Source: Yponomeuta sedellus | Taxonomy: Eukaryota; Arthropoda; Insecta; Lepidoptera; Yponomeutidae | Direction of reading: 5' to 3' | Assembly (NCBI GenBank): GCA_934045075.1 | Contig: OW203722.1 | Coordinates: 25,217,379-25,281,378, forward strand | Length of the DNA stretch: 64,000 nt | Part shown: one piece after another, positions 32,757-43,777 of the stretch | Layout of the letters: every line of letters starts with the position of its first letter | Position numbering within the stretch: position 1 is the first letter of the stretch | Notes under the pieces: generated by a model | Told to the model about the DNA's origin: nothing | The model's input: only the letters and a program-made list of their open reading frames with translations | Database searches by the model: none | Position numbers and translations under genes: made by a program

Positions 32757-32998
32757 AAGCATTATTAAGATGACAATGATATGTGGAATTAAAGCCAGTA
32801 CAATCCATGAGTTTTATGTTAATTATAATTATGTAAAATCTGTTAGTTAAGGACTTTGACAGTATTGTACTAATTTTGGGGTATTTTTGTCCATTTTTTC
32901 TCCAAATTCATCTAAATTTTCAAATGGGCACATAGTTAAACGTTTAACGTTCATCGAGTCGCAATTCCGGTGCTACTCTGAATAAAACCTTTTTTAAT
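32757..32998 (+). mobile_element. CR1/Jockey-like LINE 3' end
   Basis: GACAATGATATGTGGAATTA, GTCCATTTTTTCTCCAAAT and TGAATAAAACCTT parallel the 3' region of the LINE at 9285-9930. Confidence 0.7.
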
Positions 32999-33150
32999 CG
33001 ATATATTTGCACAAAACAACAATAGCCCATAGGCGGTTGAAACGGTTTAACGGTCACCAGTTTAACGGTTACATTGCGTCATCGGGGGGAGGGGCGACCT
33101 AGGCTATAAATACGGAGCGGTTTTGCGGAGACGGTCACTTGCATTTGGGA

Positions 33151-33188
33151 GCCTGAGGATGCCTCGTGTTAGAGGCGAAACGCGTCGC
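33151..33188 (+). ncRNA. hammerhead-ribozyme-like motif
   Basis: CTGAGGA (33153-33159; core consensus CUGANGA) is followed by a stem GCCTC/GAGGC (33161-33165, 33172-33176), GAAA (33177-33180) and CGCGTC (33181-33186). The order matches the hammerhead core with a very short helix III, as reported for Penelope-like elements. An extra T at 33160 departs from the consensus and helix I pairing is weak, so activity is uncertain. The predicted cleavage is after C33186. Confidence 0.35.
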
Positions 33189-33340
33189 GTGTTTTCTCAC
33201 ACAAGTATTGGTGTTGGTGGTGGTGTGTTCGTGTCTTGCTTCTGCTTGAAAAAGTGGGAGGGAGGGCGGTGCATTAGCTAGCCGCATGGTGCTTGTGGGA
33301 TTTTTGGCGGAATTCAGCAAAGTAATTTTAACTTTTTAAT
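33187..33340 (+). repeat. unclassified repeat, locus 1 (G-rich)
   Basis: GCGTGTTTTCTCACACAAGT, GGTGGTGGTGTGTTCGTGTC, CTTGCTTCTGCTTGAAAAAG, GCCGCATGGTGCTTGTGGGA and AGTAATTTTAACTTTTTAAT. Two further copies lie at 60231-60500 and start at the corresponding GCGT. Confidence 0.8.
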
Positions 33341-33942
33341 GCTAAAACCTTTTTGATTTGATTGATTAATAAAATTCGAGGGTGGAAACTCATAAGAGAC
33401 AAGATTATTATCAACGACTATTTTGAAATAAAAGACGTGTCGCCCGCGTCTTAATTGGCCGAGATGACAACTAATAAATGCTAAATAGGATGGTACAAAA
33501 CCAATGTTTTAAAGCATAAATTGTATTTAGTTTCGAGAAAAATTTACTCAATTTATAATATTTACATGATGTTTGCGACACAACGGCGGCGCATGCACAC
33601 GTTGGTCATTAACGGCCAAGTGTACACTTTTTAAACCACGTTTTAGGCAAGCTTAATATGCTTTGAAGGATTTTATCATACAAACCTATACAATGCCCCA
33701 TGAAGGACATAGTGACTTTTGCTAGCCTAATTGTTTAACCATCTGGCCTATTTGCAGAAACAAAATCTTATTTTCTAGTAACTCAAAACGCTCTGCAGCA
33801 ATTACCGCGAAAAGTTCAAGGGTTCTCAACAAATAAAGTTCTCAAGATAACCGGACTCCTCATAAATAATGCCCACTAGGGAGCAAAGAGCGAGTTATTT
33901 AAGGGGCTGACACACAAGCGCCTATGCCTTCGATTACAATTT

Positions 33943-34076
33943 GTGAAAGTTGTCTGGAAGAGATCGCTCTTAGCGATAAGAGTCAATAGTATACCATTAC
34001 TCAAATTTAAGAAATCATGGCTGTATAATTTTTCCTGGTTGTGTAAAAAGTGTTTTCTATCTTTCTATCTACAATG
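33943..34076 (+). mobile_element. CR1-like LINE tail
   Basis: GAAAGTTGTCTGGAAGAGAT, CGCTCTTAGCGATAAGAG, AATCATGGCTGTATAA and AAAGTGTTTTCTATCTTTCT; the same tail as 46036-46146 and (reversed) 36452-36568. Confidence 0.75.
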
Positions 34077-34635
34077 TGTTTCAAAGACAAAAATACTTTC
34101 AGAATAAAATTATTTTCAAGAATAACAGATACTTTTTTTCTGCAATAAGCTAAATAAATTTTGATAAAAACTTGTTGAAGTACGGCTAAATTCAAACGCT
34201 CTATTTTATTCTCTTTTCATATTATTTTGTGAACCCCAATCCGCTATATAGTCAAATATCATCTAATCACATTATTTTTTAATTTTACCTCTATAGCATT
34301 TCATCTTGTATTTAAATCTTTAGAGTGACTTCAAATTCACATTTTCAGGGGACATTCTTACCCTGACTTAAAAACTTCTCAATGCCTTTGAAAGTTTTGA
34401 TTAGACAAATGTTTTTAATGCTGTTGATGCATTTATAACATTTTTTGTTATTTATTTTAAAAAATATAGAAATACTCGTGGTTTGCGTTCAGTTTTAGGA
34501 CGTATTACTTAGAAAATTTGAAGCAAATCTGCATATTACCCATTAAACTAGATTCTTGTTATATATTTCAGGCAACTGTTTATAATGTAAATAGATAAAA
34601 AGTAATTTAATGTACAATGAAAAGATATTGTGCTG
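34077..34635. other. no recognised feature
   Basis: AT-rich DNA with no recognisable ORF or repeat. Confidence 0.4.
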
Positions 34636-34639
34636 TGTG

Positions 34640-34796
34640 GTGCCCCTGCAGTACAATTCCACCAAACTGCGATCCCCAACCCGCATACCCAGCGTGGGGA
34701 TTATGGGCATTACCCCCCAATGATGGCACAACTTTGCGCTATGGCGCTCATTAGGTGAAGGCTATGTCCAGCAGTGGACTAATATAGCCTGGAAAA
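34640..34796 (+). mobile_element. RTE LINE 3' end, short form
   Basis: CCCCTGCAGTACAATTCCAC..GCGATCCCCAACCCGCATAC..GGGCATTACCCCCCAATGAT..GTCCAGCAGTGGACTAATAT, ending AGCCTGGAAAAGAAAAG. Confidence 0.75.
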
Positions 34797-34807
34797 GAAA
34801 AGAAATC

Positions 34808-34857
34808 ATTTCATTTCGTTTCATTTAGAAAAGAAACTAAATGAAACGAAATGAAAT
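34808..34857. repeat. perfect 21-bp inverted repeat
   Basis: ATTTCATTTCGTTTCATTTA(G) and its exact complement are separated by AAAAGAAA. It directly follows the A-rich tail of the LINE end, so it may be a snap-back formed during insertion or repair. Confidence 0.85.
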
Positions 34858-35004
34858 TATTTGTTTCCTTTACATAATAGAACATGGCATATCGTGCATT
34901 GCTTTTCAATGACATTACTTCAATGCGATTGACCCGTGTAATATCGCCTTAAGGCAACGCGATATGATCACTTCTGAGCTCCGCTAATGGGCAATAAACA
35001 TGCT

Positions 35005-35240
35005 GGGGCGGCTCAGTAGTTGCAGGCAAATTGCGACCGCGCTGATCCGGGTTCTAATCCCGGGTCAGGCCGGCGTAGTTAAGGGTTGGACTGGCTTTAC
35101 GCGCTACGATCTTAGTTTGGGACGTTAAGGTACTTTAGTGGAAAAATGGTTAAGTTGTGTCAAGAAAGGCCCCTTCTGCTGGAGTCACACGACTAACACA
35201 GTCGTCGTATTCCAGGAATTTAGAAGTTCGCAATGTAGAG
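35005..35240 (+). mobile_element. tRNA-like SINE, fourth type
   Basis: GGGGCGGCTCAGTAGTTGCA (A-box region) and GATCCGGGTTCTAATCCCGG (B box) form a tRNA-like head. The body GTTAAGGGTTGGACTGGC to CAGTCGTCGTATTCCAGG follows. Single copy here. Confidence 0.5.
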
Positions 35241-35299
35241 GAGAGCTCCTTTTTAGCTCTTAAGTGAGCGTTACGTTATCGCTAGTTATTAGTTATGAT

Positions 35300-35400
35300 T
35301 GAATGCTGATGAAGCGAAAAATATGTGTTAGGATCGTGGTAAGTGGCTGACCCTGATCTCAGTCTCTACTCCGACATACAGGCATAGTTTTTGGTATGTT
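35300..35400 (+). mobile_element. RTE-like LINE 3' remnant
   Basis: GAATGCTGATGAAGCGAAAA..AGGATCGTGGTAAGTGGC..CCGACATACAGGCATAG, the decayed end of the family at 17018. Confidence 0.55.
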
Positions 35401-35774
35401 TTGAGTTAATATTTTGAAGTATTTATTACCCATCATTTATCTGATTTATTTATTTATTTATTTAAAGTCTGTTAGCTTTTAAAATATACCTCTGCTACTA
35501 TCGGATAGAATCGGATATATTCGTGTAATAGAAATGTCGGAACTAATATGTCGGAACTTTTCGAAATAGTGAAGAAAAGTTTTATACAGAGCAGGAAGTA
35601 GTATTACACTCGTGTGCTTTCGGCGAAAACCGAAGCCTACTCTAGAGCCCGAGGTATATTCTAAAAGACAACAGACTGTAATTTTTGAACAACCCTGATT
35701 TGCTCTGATTTGCAGAGCCAAACCATGGTAAGTGGAGACAGAACCGTTAGCGCACCTCCGACTATTTCATATTC

Positions 35775-36082
35775 TTTATATTCTTTTTAATGCACTACCC
35801 GTGCTAAGGACAATTAAAAAAAGACCTATTTAGAGGCTAAAAATTCCATTTATGCCGGGATTTGAACCCGCGAGCTCTGGCTATCCGTGCCAGCGCTCTT
35901 TCCAACTGAGCTAATGGGCGACTCACCGGCATCAGTGAAATTTCGAATCTCTTTACAATATTCACCTCACTCACCGGAGTCGCACATTAGCTCAGTTGGA
36001 AAGAGCGCTGGTACGGATAGCCAGAGGTCGCGGCTTCGTATCCCGGCATGGGTGGAATTTTTAGCCTCTAAAGTAGGTTTAA
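35775..36082 (-). mobile_element. T308 fold-back copy with 9-bp duplication
   Basis: On the minus strand it starts AAACCTACTTTAGAGGC (antisense), passes an antisense tRNA-like segment, switches inside the spacer near 35966, and ends with the sense tRNA-like part and the tail CCTTAGCACGGGTAGTGC. TTCATATTC flanks it (35766-35774, 36083-36091). Both tRNA-like parts carry the older GAAAGAGC D-loop. Confidence 0.8.
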
Positions 36083-36083
36083 T

Positions 36084-36450
36084 TCATATTCACCAATACT
36101 GTCTCAAAACTAATCCGCCAGCGCGTAACCTACCAAATGGATGCAAAAGGCAACTCCGCACCCCACACGGTAAGCTTATCCCGCGATAATGAGCAGACAG
36201 TCCACTCCATTTTCATTACTAAAACGACTAGTTTTCCGTAGCTTAATGGGCCATAAACAGTCGCCGCAAATAGGCTTGGCGGCAAACTTCTCGCCGTCGC
36301 AATAAGCTTAGGGCTAAGACGCCCGTGGACTTGCGCCTTATCGCGGTTGGACGCGACTTTTAAGTTGGGCTCAAGCGGCAGCCGTTTCTATTATTTTTAT
36401 TTTATTGATTTATTAGGATCATTACGACGCGCTAGCCCTAATAGTGCTAC
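36084..36450. other. no recognised feature; GC-rich patch
   Basis: Contains a GC-rich stretch (36260-36390) without a convincing ORF. Confidence 0.35.
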
Positions 36451-36451
36451 G

Positions 36452-36568
36452 AGAGAGAACACTTTATTGCACAACCAGAAAATGAATACAACCATGATTT
36501 CTGAAATCTAAGTAATGTTATACAATTGGTGGTCTTATCGCTAAGAGTGATCTCTTCCAGACAACCTT
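36452..36568 (-). mobile_element. CR1-like LINE tail, reversed
   Basis: AGAGAACACTTTATTGCACA..AACCATGATTTCTGAAATCT..TCGCTAAGAGTGATCTCTTC is the complement of the tail at 33943 and 46036. Confidence 0.75.
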
Positions 36569-37340
36569 AGAATGGAGTACTTACTCTTGAAACTACAAGA
36601 ACGAATTGTAATGACACATGACAGTGCAATAATAGTACATTATGATATAAGTGCGGTAAGATGAAAATTACAGCCGAGGCGATATTTCTAGCCCGAGCCA
36701 TCGGCGAGGGCTATAAGGAAGCAGAGGCTGTAATTTTTAAAGCGCACGTATGTCATACGACGTTTTATAACATATTTACGAGGAAACTAATAAAACTCTG
36801 ACTTTGTTATCATCACTACTTGACAACATTTTCAAATAAAAACAATACATCGAAAAGAAAAAGCGCGCGGATTTATTTTTACTTGTCCACAAATAAGCGA
36901 TGCGCGCGCATCAACTTTTTTTTTAGGCAAAGGTACAAAAACAGCCAGTATTACTAATATAGTAAATTAATGTTTTTGTGTTTTTGTTACAGATAAATGG
37001 TTGTAATTTATTGTCAAAATTAATTAAATTAAAGAATTAAATGTTTATTTGTTATATTTTATTTCCCAAAGTTAATTTTATTCATAAAATATTGACCACT
37101 TTCTTGACATAAAACCTCTTTGCTAAGATTTTTAAAAGTATCGTTCATTTTTAGACGGAGTATCTTAAAACTTTATTTAAAAAAAACACGTGCCTTTTAC
37201 ATTACATTATCGCACAAGTACGTACATACATTACGATATTGAAATTGGTGTAATTACAACCACTTTACGAGAAAATATGTTATAAAGGAATATGAATGAA
37301 CGTGGAAGCCAGAAACCCAATTGCCAATCCACGGAGTGCA
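36569..37340. other. no recognised feature
   Basis: AT-rich unassigned DNA. Confidence 0.4.
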
Positions 37341-37344
37341 CGCG

Positions 37345-37361
37345 TCGTAAATAAGCCCATA

Positions 37362-37407
<46 letters not shown>

Positions 37408-37442
37408 CCTGCAGTGGGACGTATATTAGCTACATGAAAAAA
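37345..37442 (+). repeat. SINE tail with CT microsatellite
   Basis: TAAGCCCATACTCTTTCTC followed by a CT run (37366-37403) and AGCCCTGCAGTGGGACGTAT: the tail of the HaSE1-like SINE. Confidence 0.75.
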
Positions 37443-37506
37443 ACTGATTTTACCAACATGCTTAAATAAATTATAATAAAAAAATAAAAAACTAATTCAG
37501 AGCAAG

Positions 37507-37752
37507 TACGGATTGGTGAAGGATTGCAAGACGGTGGCGGGCCTTACTGTCAGAAGTTATCAAGCCGCCCATGAGGCCTCTGGCATGGCTTAACGACTGC
37601 CATTATTATGACGTGCGAAGTACATGCAAAGCACGGAAGCGCTCGGAAAAATAGCACAAGCAGTAACGGGACGGTCACCATACCTGCACCTGACCGCGCC
37701 TGTTGTTGCTTAACTCGAGTGGTTGGTTCCAATCACCATCGAGCCATCGAGT
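37507..37752 (-). mobile_element. 5S-SINE, 3'-truncated
   Basis: The minus strand runs from the 5S head (GAGTTAAGCAACAACAGGCG, then GGTGCAGGTATGGTGACCG) through the body to CAATCCTTCACCAATCC. The last 80 bases of the family are absent. Confidence 0.8.
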
Positions 37753-38122
37753 CGTAGGTTTGCAGCCATCCTCGCCCGACGTTAGAGTACCATAAACAAA
37801 GTTTTGTGTGGATAATACTGGCAGTTTTACGTCGATTTGATTACGGCTGTCAAACGGAGAAGTTTTTGCGCCAAATATTTTATGATACTGCGACATTTAG
37901 TTTTGACTTCGTTGCTTGTTTGTTTAAGATAAAGTTTATGTGAACGTGGCACTTATTATTGAAGCGGTAGCTTATTAAAAAAGGTTTCTGACACCGATAT
38001 AGAAATAGGAATGTTGGTATGGACCACTGATGAAATTGTTTAAAATTTGTAAAATTTATTATTTAGCGTGTATGTGTGTGTGAGTGTGTGATTGAGTGAG
38101 ATTGAGTGGTTAACTGAAGCGT

Positions 38123-38480
38123 AAAGCGCTCGTGGCCTAGGCGAACCGAGTGACTGGAATCAATCACTTGGTTAAGCAACAACAGGCGCGGTCAGGTACG
38201 GGATGGGTGAGCGTCCCGTGACTACCGCTATTGGCATTTTTCCGAGCGCTTCCGTGCTTCGCAAGGCACGTTAAGCCGTTGGTGCCGGCTGTCATATAAT
38301 GGCAGTCGTTAAGCCATGTCAGATGCCTTATGGGCGGCTTGATAACTTCTGACAGTAAGGCCCGTCAATGTCTTACAATCCTCCACCGGACTTGCCGCCG
38401 TGGTGGAGTATGGCCTAAACTTTCTGCGGTGCAGGAAGAGAACCGTGCCCCAGCAGTGGGGACATACAAGGGTTGATAAC
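38123..38480 (+). mobile_element. 5S-rRNA-derived SINE, full-length reference copy
   Basis: This copy, about 358 bp, shows the whole family. The head GCGCTCGTGGCCTAG..TTGGTTAAGCAACAACAGGC..GGGATGGGTGAGCGTCCCG resembles the internal promoter of 5S rRNA (AAGUUAAGCAACGUCGGGCG and GGAUGGGUGACCG in insects and vertebrates). So transcription by RNA polymerase III with TFIIIA-type control is expected. The body has GGCATTTTTCCGAGCGCTTC, GCTTGATAACTTCTGACAG and GGTGGAGTATGGCC, and the 3' end is ACATACAAGGGTTGATAAC. The architecture fits the HaSE3 type described in Helicoverpa (5S head joined to a tRNA-SINE-like body). Nineteen copies or pieces occur in the window on both strands. Confidence 0.88.
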
Positions 38481-38871
38481 AAGTGGTTAACTAGATCCTG
38501 TGATGAGTTAATTTGTTCGAATGAATGTCTTTTCTAATAATTCAAAGGTACCAAACGTTTACTAACAGAACTTGAGCACAACGGCGCAGTTACCATAACT
38601 ATCTAAAGTGCATTAAGGTATTTGGAGGCAGCTTTCGGAGACTGCACTCACGTCGCTCCTACCGTATTAGTGCGGATTAAGCTGGATAAGATTTTAGTAA
38701 TGGGCCAAGCCAAGGTGTTTAGAAGGCTTAGCTTTATTTAAAGTGAAAATACAGGGTGTTTCAGAAAGGTCTGGTAAAATTTAAAGAGGTTATTCTACTC
38801 AACAATTCATATCAATTGTATTACGAGGCTGGTTAAGTACGTTCTAGGTGGAGAAATGGGGAATGTATTTG

Positions 38872-39040
38872 CGAGGCCTCATGGGCGGCTTGATAACTTC
38901 TGACAGTAAGACCCGCCACTGTCTTACAACCCTCCACCAACCCGGACTTGGTCCCCGTCGTGGAGTATGGCCTAACTTTCCTGCGATGCAGAAAGAGACC
39001 CGTGCCCCAACAGTGGGGACATACAAGGGTTGATATCGAT
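38872..39040 (+). mobile_element. 5S-SINE 3' half
   Basis: GAGGCCTCATGGGCGGCTTG to GACATACAAGGGTTGATATC; 5'-truncated. Confidence 0.85.
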
Positions 39041-39454
39041 TTGCAAATAAGGTAGAAAAAAGGACGTTAATTGTTCTTCTTCTTTGTGTTTGACTTATCC
39101 CCTTATTTTGGGTCTGCTCTCCTCATTCTTTTGCTCCAGGATTGTCTGTCCTGGGTTGTTGGAAGATAACAACTTTAGTCCAATCGAAGTTAATTATAAC
39201 AAATTTAAAAAAATCTCAAGTTACCTAAGTCCCCGAAAATGGTGTACATTCAAAAGCTGCTGCATGTTCATGCATGTCCCTCACTCCTCGGCCTGCAGCC
39301 ACTGTCAACCATCTGACTCAAAAGCGTGCTACGCTGCGTTTGCCAGTTCGTGGTCTCCACTCTAGAACCTCACACACACGGTAAAACGTTTTCAGCATTC
39401 GTCCCTATCTCACCAATAGGTACTTACCGTACCGCACAAAATGTTGAGTTAAGT

Positions 39455-39588
39455 TTGTACTAATATTCGGTATGTTTATGCTTTGTCTATATTTACTCTG
39501 TACTGTTACGTTGTGATGTAATATGTGATGCTATTTATTCACGTGTGTGTCTTACGGAAATAAATCTTTTATCTATCTATCTAACCTT
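39455..39588 (+). mobile_element. LINE tail inserted into an RTE LINE
   Basis: GTTTATGCTTTGTCTATATT..GTGTGTCTTACGGAAATAAA with (ATCT) tail at 39573-39587. It is followed at once by the reversed RTE coding fragment. Confidence 0.6.
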
Positions 39589-39589
39589 T

Positions 39590-39765
39590 GAACCCCATCA
39601 ACTATCAGTTCTTCGAAATATGTGACCAGTCCACTGCCACTTCACCTTCTAATGTTATCAGTAACCCCAGTTCCTTGGTAGATTGTTTCATTTCTCCATT
39701 CATCAAAGTGACTTCAAGCATAGCCTGTTCCATATAGGTATACGTATCCGCCTATAATAAGACAT
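39590..39765 (-). mobile_element. RTE LINE coding fragment
   Basis: The minus strand encodes EQAMLEVTLMNGEMKQSTKE and, after a frameshift, VKWQWTGHIFRRTDS, matching the KLKWQWAGHILRR region at 51660-51700. Broken by frameshift and stop. Confidence 0.65.
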
Positions 39766-40730
39766 CAAAGCTTAATCAAAATCTGAGCGTTTAACCGGCA
39801 ATTAATTCCGTGCCCCTCTCTGCTAATTATATCCTGAGCTGCCGATCGAGACGAGGCAAAATCGCCATCTGTCGACGAGTTGTGACAACTTTCGTCATCT
39901 TATCGTGACGGCGCGGCGTATTGTTTCCTTAGCGGGACTAGCATGAACTTTTTTGCATGTCCCGCGTTTTTGTTAGCAAAGTGTTTTTTTCCTTCAAGGT
40001 AACCTCAAATTTGTCACCTAAGTTTTGAAAGGACATTCTTCTTTAAATTTCAAAACTTATGAGCATAATTTTTGCTGACAATAAATGGTTAGCAAAAACA
40101 ATATCACTTCTGAGGTAGCACTCTCTTTCTAACAAAAAAAAGGCTCAATGAAAACGGTATGAAACATGGTAAGAAATATATTAATATGCTAAACATAATG
40201 GACATATTCACGTAACAAACTCATCTCAATCCTCATATTATAGGTGTTTTTTTTTTAATTAACGTGTATCCGTGAATACAGCTCGATTGAAAATTAATGC
40301 TGAGCCCACTGCAACGGAAGTGAGGGTGGAAAACTTTGAAAACTTCAGCCGAAGGGAAATTGCTAAGGGTATTGACGAACGAAACGCACTTCACAGACAC
40401 GGGTAGATTCACATCTTTACAGTAGAATTGTCTGTCTTTGTCACGTTTTATGACTTGGAAAGTTTTCTGTTACAAGCTGTAGAAGCTTCAGGACGCCGCC
40501 TTTTGTTGTGGACAACAGTTTCTGTTAAATGCTTGTCAATTTTGAGGGATTTTACTGTAATTTCAGTGGGGGAACGTTAGAAAAGTCTCACGTGAGCGAG
40601 GGTCTTGTACTTGAGTATAAAGAAGGTAATAAAGTACTGTTTTAAAAAAGTATACAAGGTGAAAAAAATACCTAAGCACATTCGAAAATAGCTAGTTATA
40701 CTAGTCAATACGCACCACTATTAAGTAGTC
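39766..40730. other. no recognised feature
   Basis: Unassigned sequence, mostly AT-rich, with a slightly GC-richer patch at 39830-39930. Confidence 0.4.
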
Positions 40731-40734
40731 GTCG

Positions 40735-40985
40735 TCGTCGTCATCAGGCTATACTAGTCCACTGCTGGACATAGCCCTCCCCTAAAGATCGTCACGTTGT
40801 GCTATCATAGGGGGTAATGCCCATAATCCCCACGCAGGGCATGCGGGTTGGGGATCGCAGTTTGGTGGAATTGTACTGCAGGGGACGCTGCTGCCTACCC
40901 CCCAGTTTGTGTCCTTTAGTCGCCTTTTACGACACCCGCGGGAAGATTGGGTTAATGCTTTTCTCTAGGAGGACACCACACAGCA
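40735..40985 (-). mobile_element. RTE LINE 3' untranslated region
   Basis: Complement of the family at 14005 and 45870: (GTCGTC) tail, GGCTATACTAGTCCACTGCT, GGGTAATGCCCATAATCCCC, GTGGAATTGTACTGCAGGGG and TAGTCGCCTTTTACGACACC. Confidence 0.8.
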
Positions 40986-41570
40986 GTAACTTTAGTAATT
41001 AAGTAGTAATTTTAGTATATAAAAAAAAATACGATTTCGAAAATGTGAAAGTTTTCCCTGTATATAAAGCAAAGCTTATGGAGACTTTTTTACGCGGTGT
41101 AGGTATAAACAGATTTAAAAGATTTCTACAAATTGCCTTCGCTTACGCTATCAAATACAAAAAACACCATTGTACTTAGCGTGGTAGCCGGAAGCGCTAA
41201 TCGAATTCTAACCAGTCCCTCTAGTGGCAAGATCCTAGTTTTAATTCAATCGCGGGGTTGCCCACTGCGGCAATTTGAATAATTGCATTAGAAACAAGGA
41301 CTTTTTCTATTTGCCCACTGAGAGTAATAAGATAGGTACATCTGCAGCTTATCAGGAGTAAGACCTGCAAAAGTTCGTAAAGAGTAAGGTATTTGGAAGC
41401 CAGAATATCTACCATCAAATTCGCATTTTGCCTCGCAAGTCCCTATTCTATCTCAACTTTTACAAATCCTAAATAACTGCAGTTTAACTTTTTTATACCA
41501 CACAATCCTCAGTTCGAGGCCGGTTATCGTGTTCAAGGATTCACGAAATTTAAGCAAGTTGGCCTCGCGC
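40986..41570. other. no recognised feature
   Basis: Unassigned AT-rich sequence. Confidence 0.4.
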
Positions 41571-41572
41571 TC

Positions 41573-41891
41573 GTGCGCTCGTGGCCTAGTCGAACCGTGT
41601 GATTAGAATCAATCACTTCAGTTAAGCCACAAAAGGTGCGGTCAGGTGCAGGATGGGTGACCGTCCCGTGAATACCGCTAGTGGCATTTTTCCGAGCGCT
41701 TCCGTGCTTCACAAGGCACGTTAAGTGGTTGCCGGCTGTCATCTAATGGTTGTCGTCAGAGGCCTTATGGCCCGCCACTTTCTTACAATCCTCCACCAAC
41801 CCGGACTTGGCCCCCACGGAGTATGGCCTAACCTTCTTGCGATGCAGGAAGAGGCCCGTGCCCCACCAGTGGGGACGTACAAGGGTTGATA
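41573..41891 (+). mobile_element. 5S-rRNA-derived SINE with small deletions
   Basis: The head GCGCTCGTGGCCTAGTCGAA and GGATGGGTGACCGTCCCGTG is intact. About 50 bp around the GGCTTGATAACTTCTGACAG block are missing, and it ends GACGTACAAGGGTTGATATG. Confidence 0.85.
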
Positions 41892-42065
41892 TGAAAAAAG
41901 AAACCTGTAGTTTTAAGACTGTTTCAGTGATTGCTCTATCTTAAGCAGTGAGGCCACTGAGTCTACACTGTACGAGGCATAAATAGGGAGATTACAAAAA
42001 ACAAAACTCAACTGTATTCTAATGGATTAAAAAAAAATATGCTCAAATTTAATATAAAATTGTAT

Positions 42066-42444
42066 TTAAAAACCTATTTAGAAGCTAAAAATTTCACCCA
42101 TGCCGGGATTCGAACCCGCAACCTCTGGCTATCCGTGCCAGCGCTCTACCAATTGAGCCAATGGGCGACTCACCGGCATCAGTGAAATTTCGAACCTCTT
42201 TACACTATTCTCTCTATTACGTACAGGCAGCGACATCTGGCTTAAGCAAATTGCATCACTTACAGCCCCGACTACCAACTTTGCAGTTAGGTTTTACATC
42301 GGAACGATATCACTGTACCCACATGATTATACTATTTTTATTTTTAATGCACTAACCCGTGCTAAGGACAAATTTTTAGCCTCTAAATAGGTTTTTAAAT
42401 TTGTCCTTAGCACGGGTTAGTGCATTAAAAATAAAAATAGTATA
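42066..42444 (+). mobile_element. T308 element, complete fold-back form
   Basis: It is bounded by ATAAAATTGTAT (42054-42065 and 42445-42456). It starts TTAAAAACCTATTTAGAAGC (antisense), contains an antisense tRNA-like part with perfect B box, the antisense spacer and the antisense tail, then switches to sense near 42370 and ends CACGGGTTAGTGCATTAAAA plus AATAAAAATAGTATA. The last 110 bp form a hairpin with arms of about 45 bp (ACTATTTTTATTTTTAATGC and complement). This is the clearest single copy. Confidence 0.9.
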
Positions 42445-42456
42445 ATAAAATTGTAT

Positions 42457-43017
42457 GCAGAATATTTTTTGTGATTGCACTATGTAACATAATTATTTAT
42501 TTTTAATATATAATGTGTTAACTAACAACGTATGAAAGGTTATATTAAAATATAAAGTAAAACAATACAATAAAGATGATTTACAATTGTTAATAAACAA
42601 CGCAACCGCGTACATTAAGTGGATCGTAGAAAAATAAGTCACAATGTTTATCTACATAGTTAAATACTATAGCAGCCTCATGAAAAGGTTCTCTACATGA
42701 ATGTAGCATTGAAACAAATCTGTCTATTACCGCAGATTGTCTGTGTAAAGTTGAACCGTACCGCGAGTGGGAACGTCTAACGAACGAAGTAGGTTTTTCA
42801 TAGCTCTACTCGTGTTATAGAGAGAATACAGTTATGCAAACGATTACAAATTTCATACGAACCAGTCTTATTTGACAGTTTGGCTTTATGATTGTATCTC
42901 ATGGCAAACCATAGCATAAAGCTCATAGTTTTGTCTGCCGTTTTTTATTTAATCTAAAATTTTCTCTACTAAAGAACTTAAGTTGCAAATCAAAAACCAG
43001 TACTATGAATTATTGAA
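42457..43017. other. no recognised feature
   Basis: AT-rich DNA; nothing supported. Confidence 0.4.
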
Positions 43018-43031
43018 AATGGTAATAAATT

Positions 43032-43162
43032 TTAAAAAACCTATTTAGAAGCTAAAATTCCACCCATGCCGGGATTCGAACTCGCGACCTCTGGCTATCC
43101 GTGCCAGAAAATAAAATCATTTTAAAATTGCCCTTAGCACGGGTTAGTGCAAAAAGAAATAT
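43032..43162 (+). mobile_element. short T308 element with inverted 5' segment
   Basis: TTAAAAAACCTATTTAGAAGC, then an antisense part of the tRNA-like segment ending ATCCGTGCCAG, then the sense tail CCTTAGCACGGGTTAGTGC. The flanks AATGG(T/A)AATAAATT form a 14-bp duplication with one mismatch (43018-43031, 43163-43176). Confidence 0.8.
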
Positions 43163-43777
43163 AATGGAAATAAATTACCAACAATCTCTAAAACCTCAAC
43201 ACGAAGCCTGTTGAGTCTGATGACATGTAAACTGCGAAAAACTGTGGCACTTACGGCTGACCATTAGTCACTGAAACGCTTCTGCGCCGTGAAAGTGACG
43301 TACAGTCACGTGCACTAATATGTATACACTTCAGCACCTTATCATAGTCAAAATATTCAATTTCTCATCCATCAGGCTAGAAGAGGTTAACATGACAAAG
43401 TTCTAACGTGTTTATACGTTAGTACATGCGTCTGTACATCCTGCTTTGCCGAGGATGCCTCATATAAAGGAAACACACACCGAAGTGACTTTGATAGCGT
43501 GAAAAAGCTTGGACAACCATCATTGGGAAGCATAATAAAAGTGCGTTATCACTTTTTCAAGAATTGAAGTGTAGCTTTGCTATTGCTCTCTGAGCGCAAC
43601 TTTAGTTATTGTGTTTAAAATACAATCAAATTGATTGTATGCTTAATTTTGTTTTTGAGTTACTGGTGGCATTTTCTATCTGTTATAATCTGCGTGTGTT
43701 TGTTTAGAAAATAAATGTTTTATGTATAATATAGTAACTCAAAACAAAATTAAGCATACAATCATTATATTCATCAA

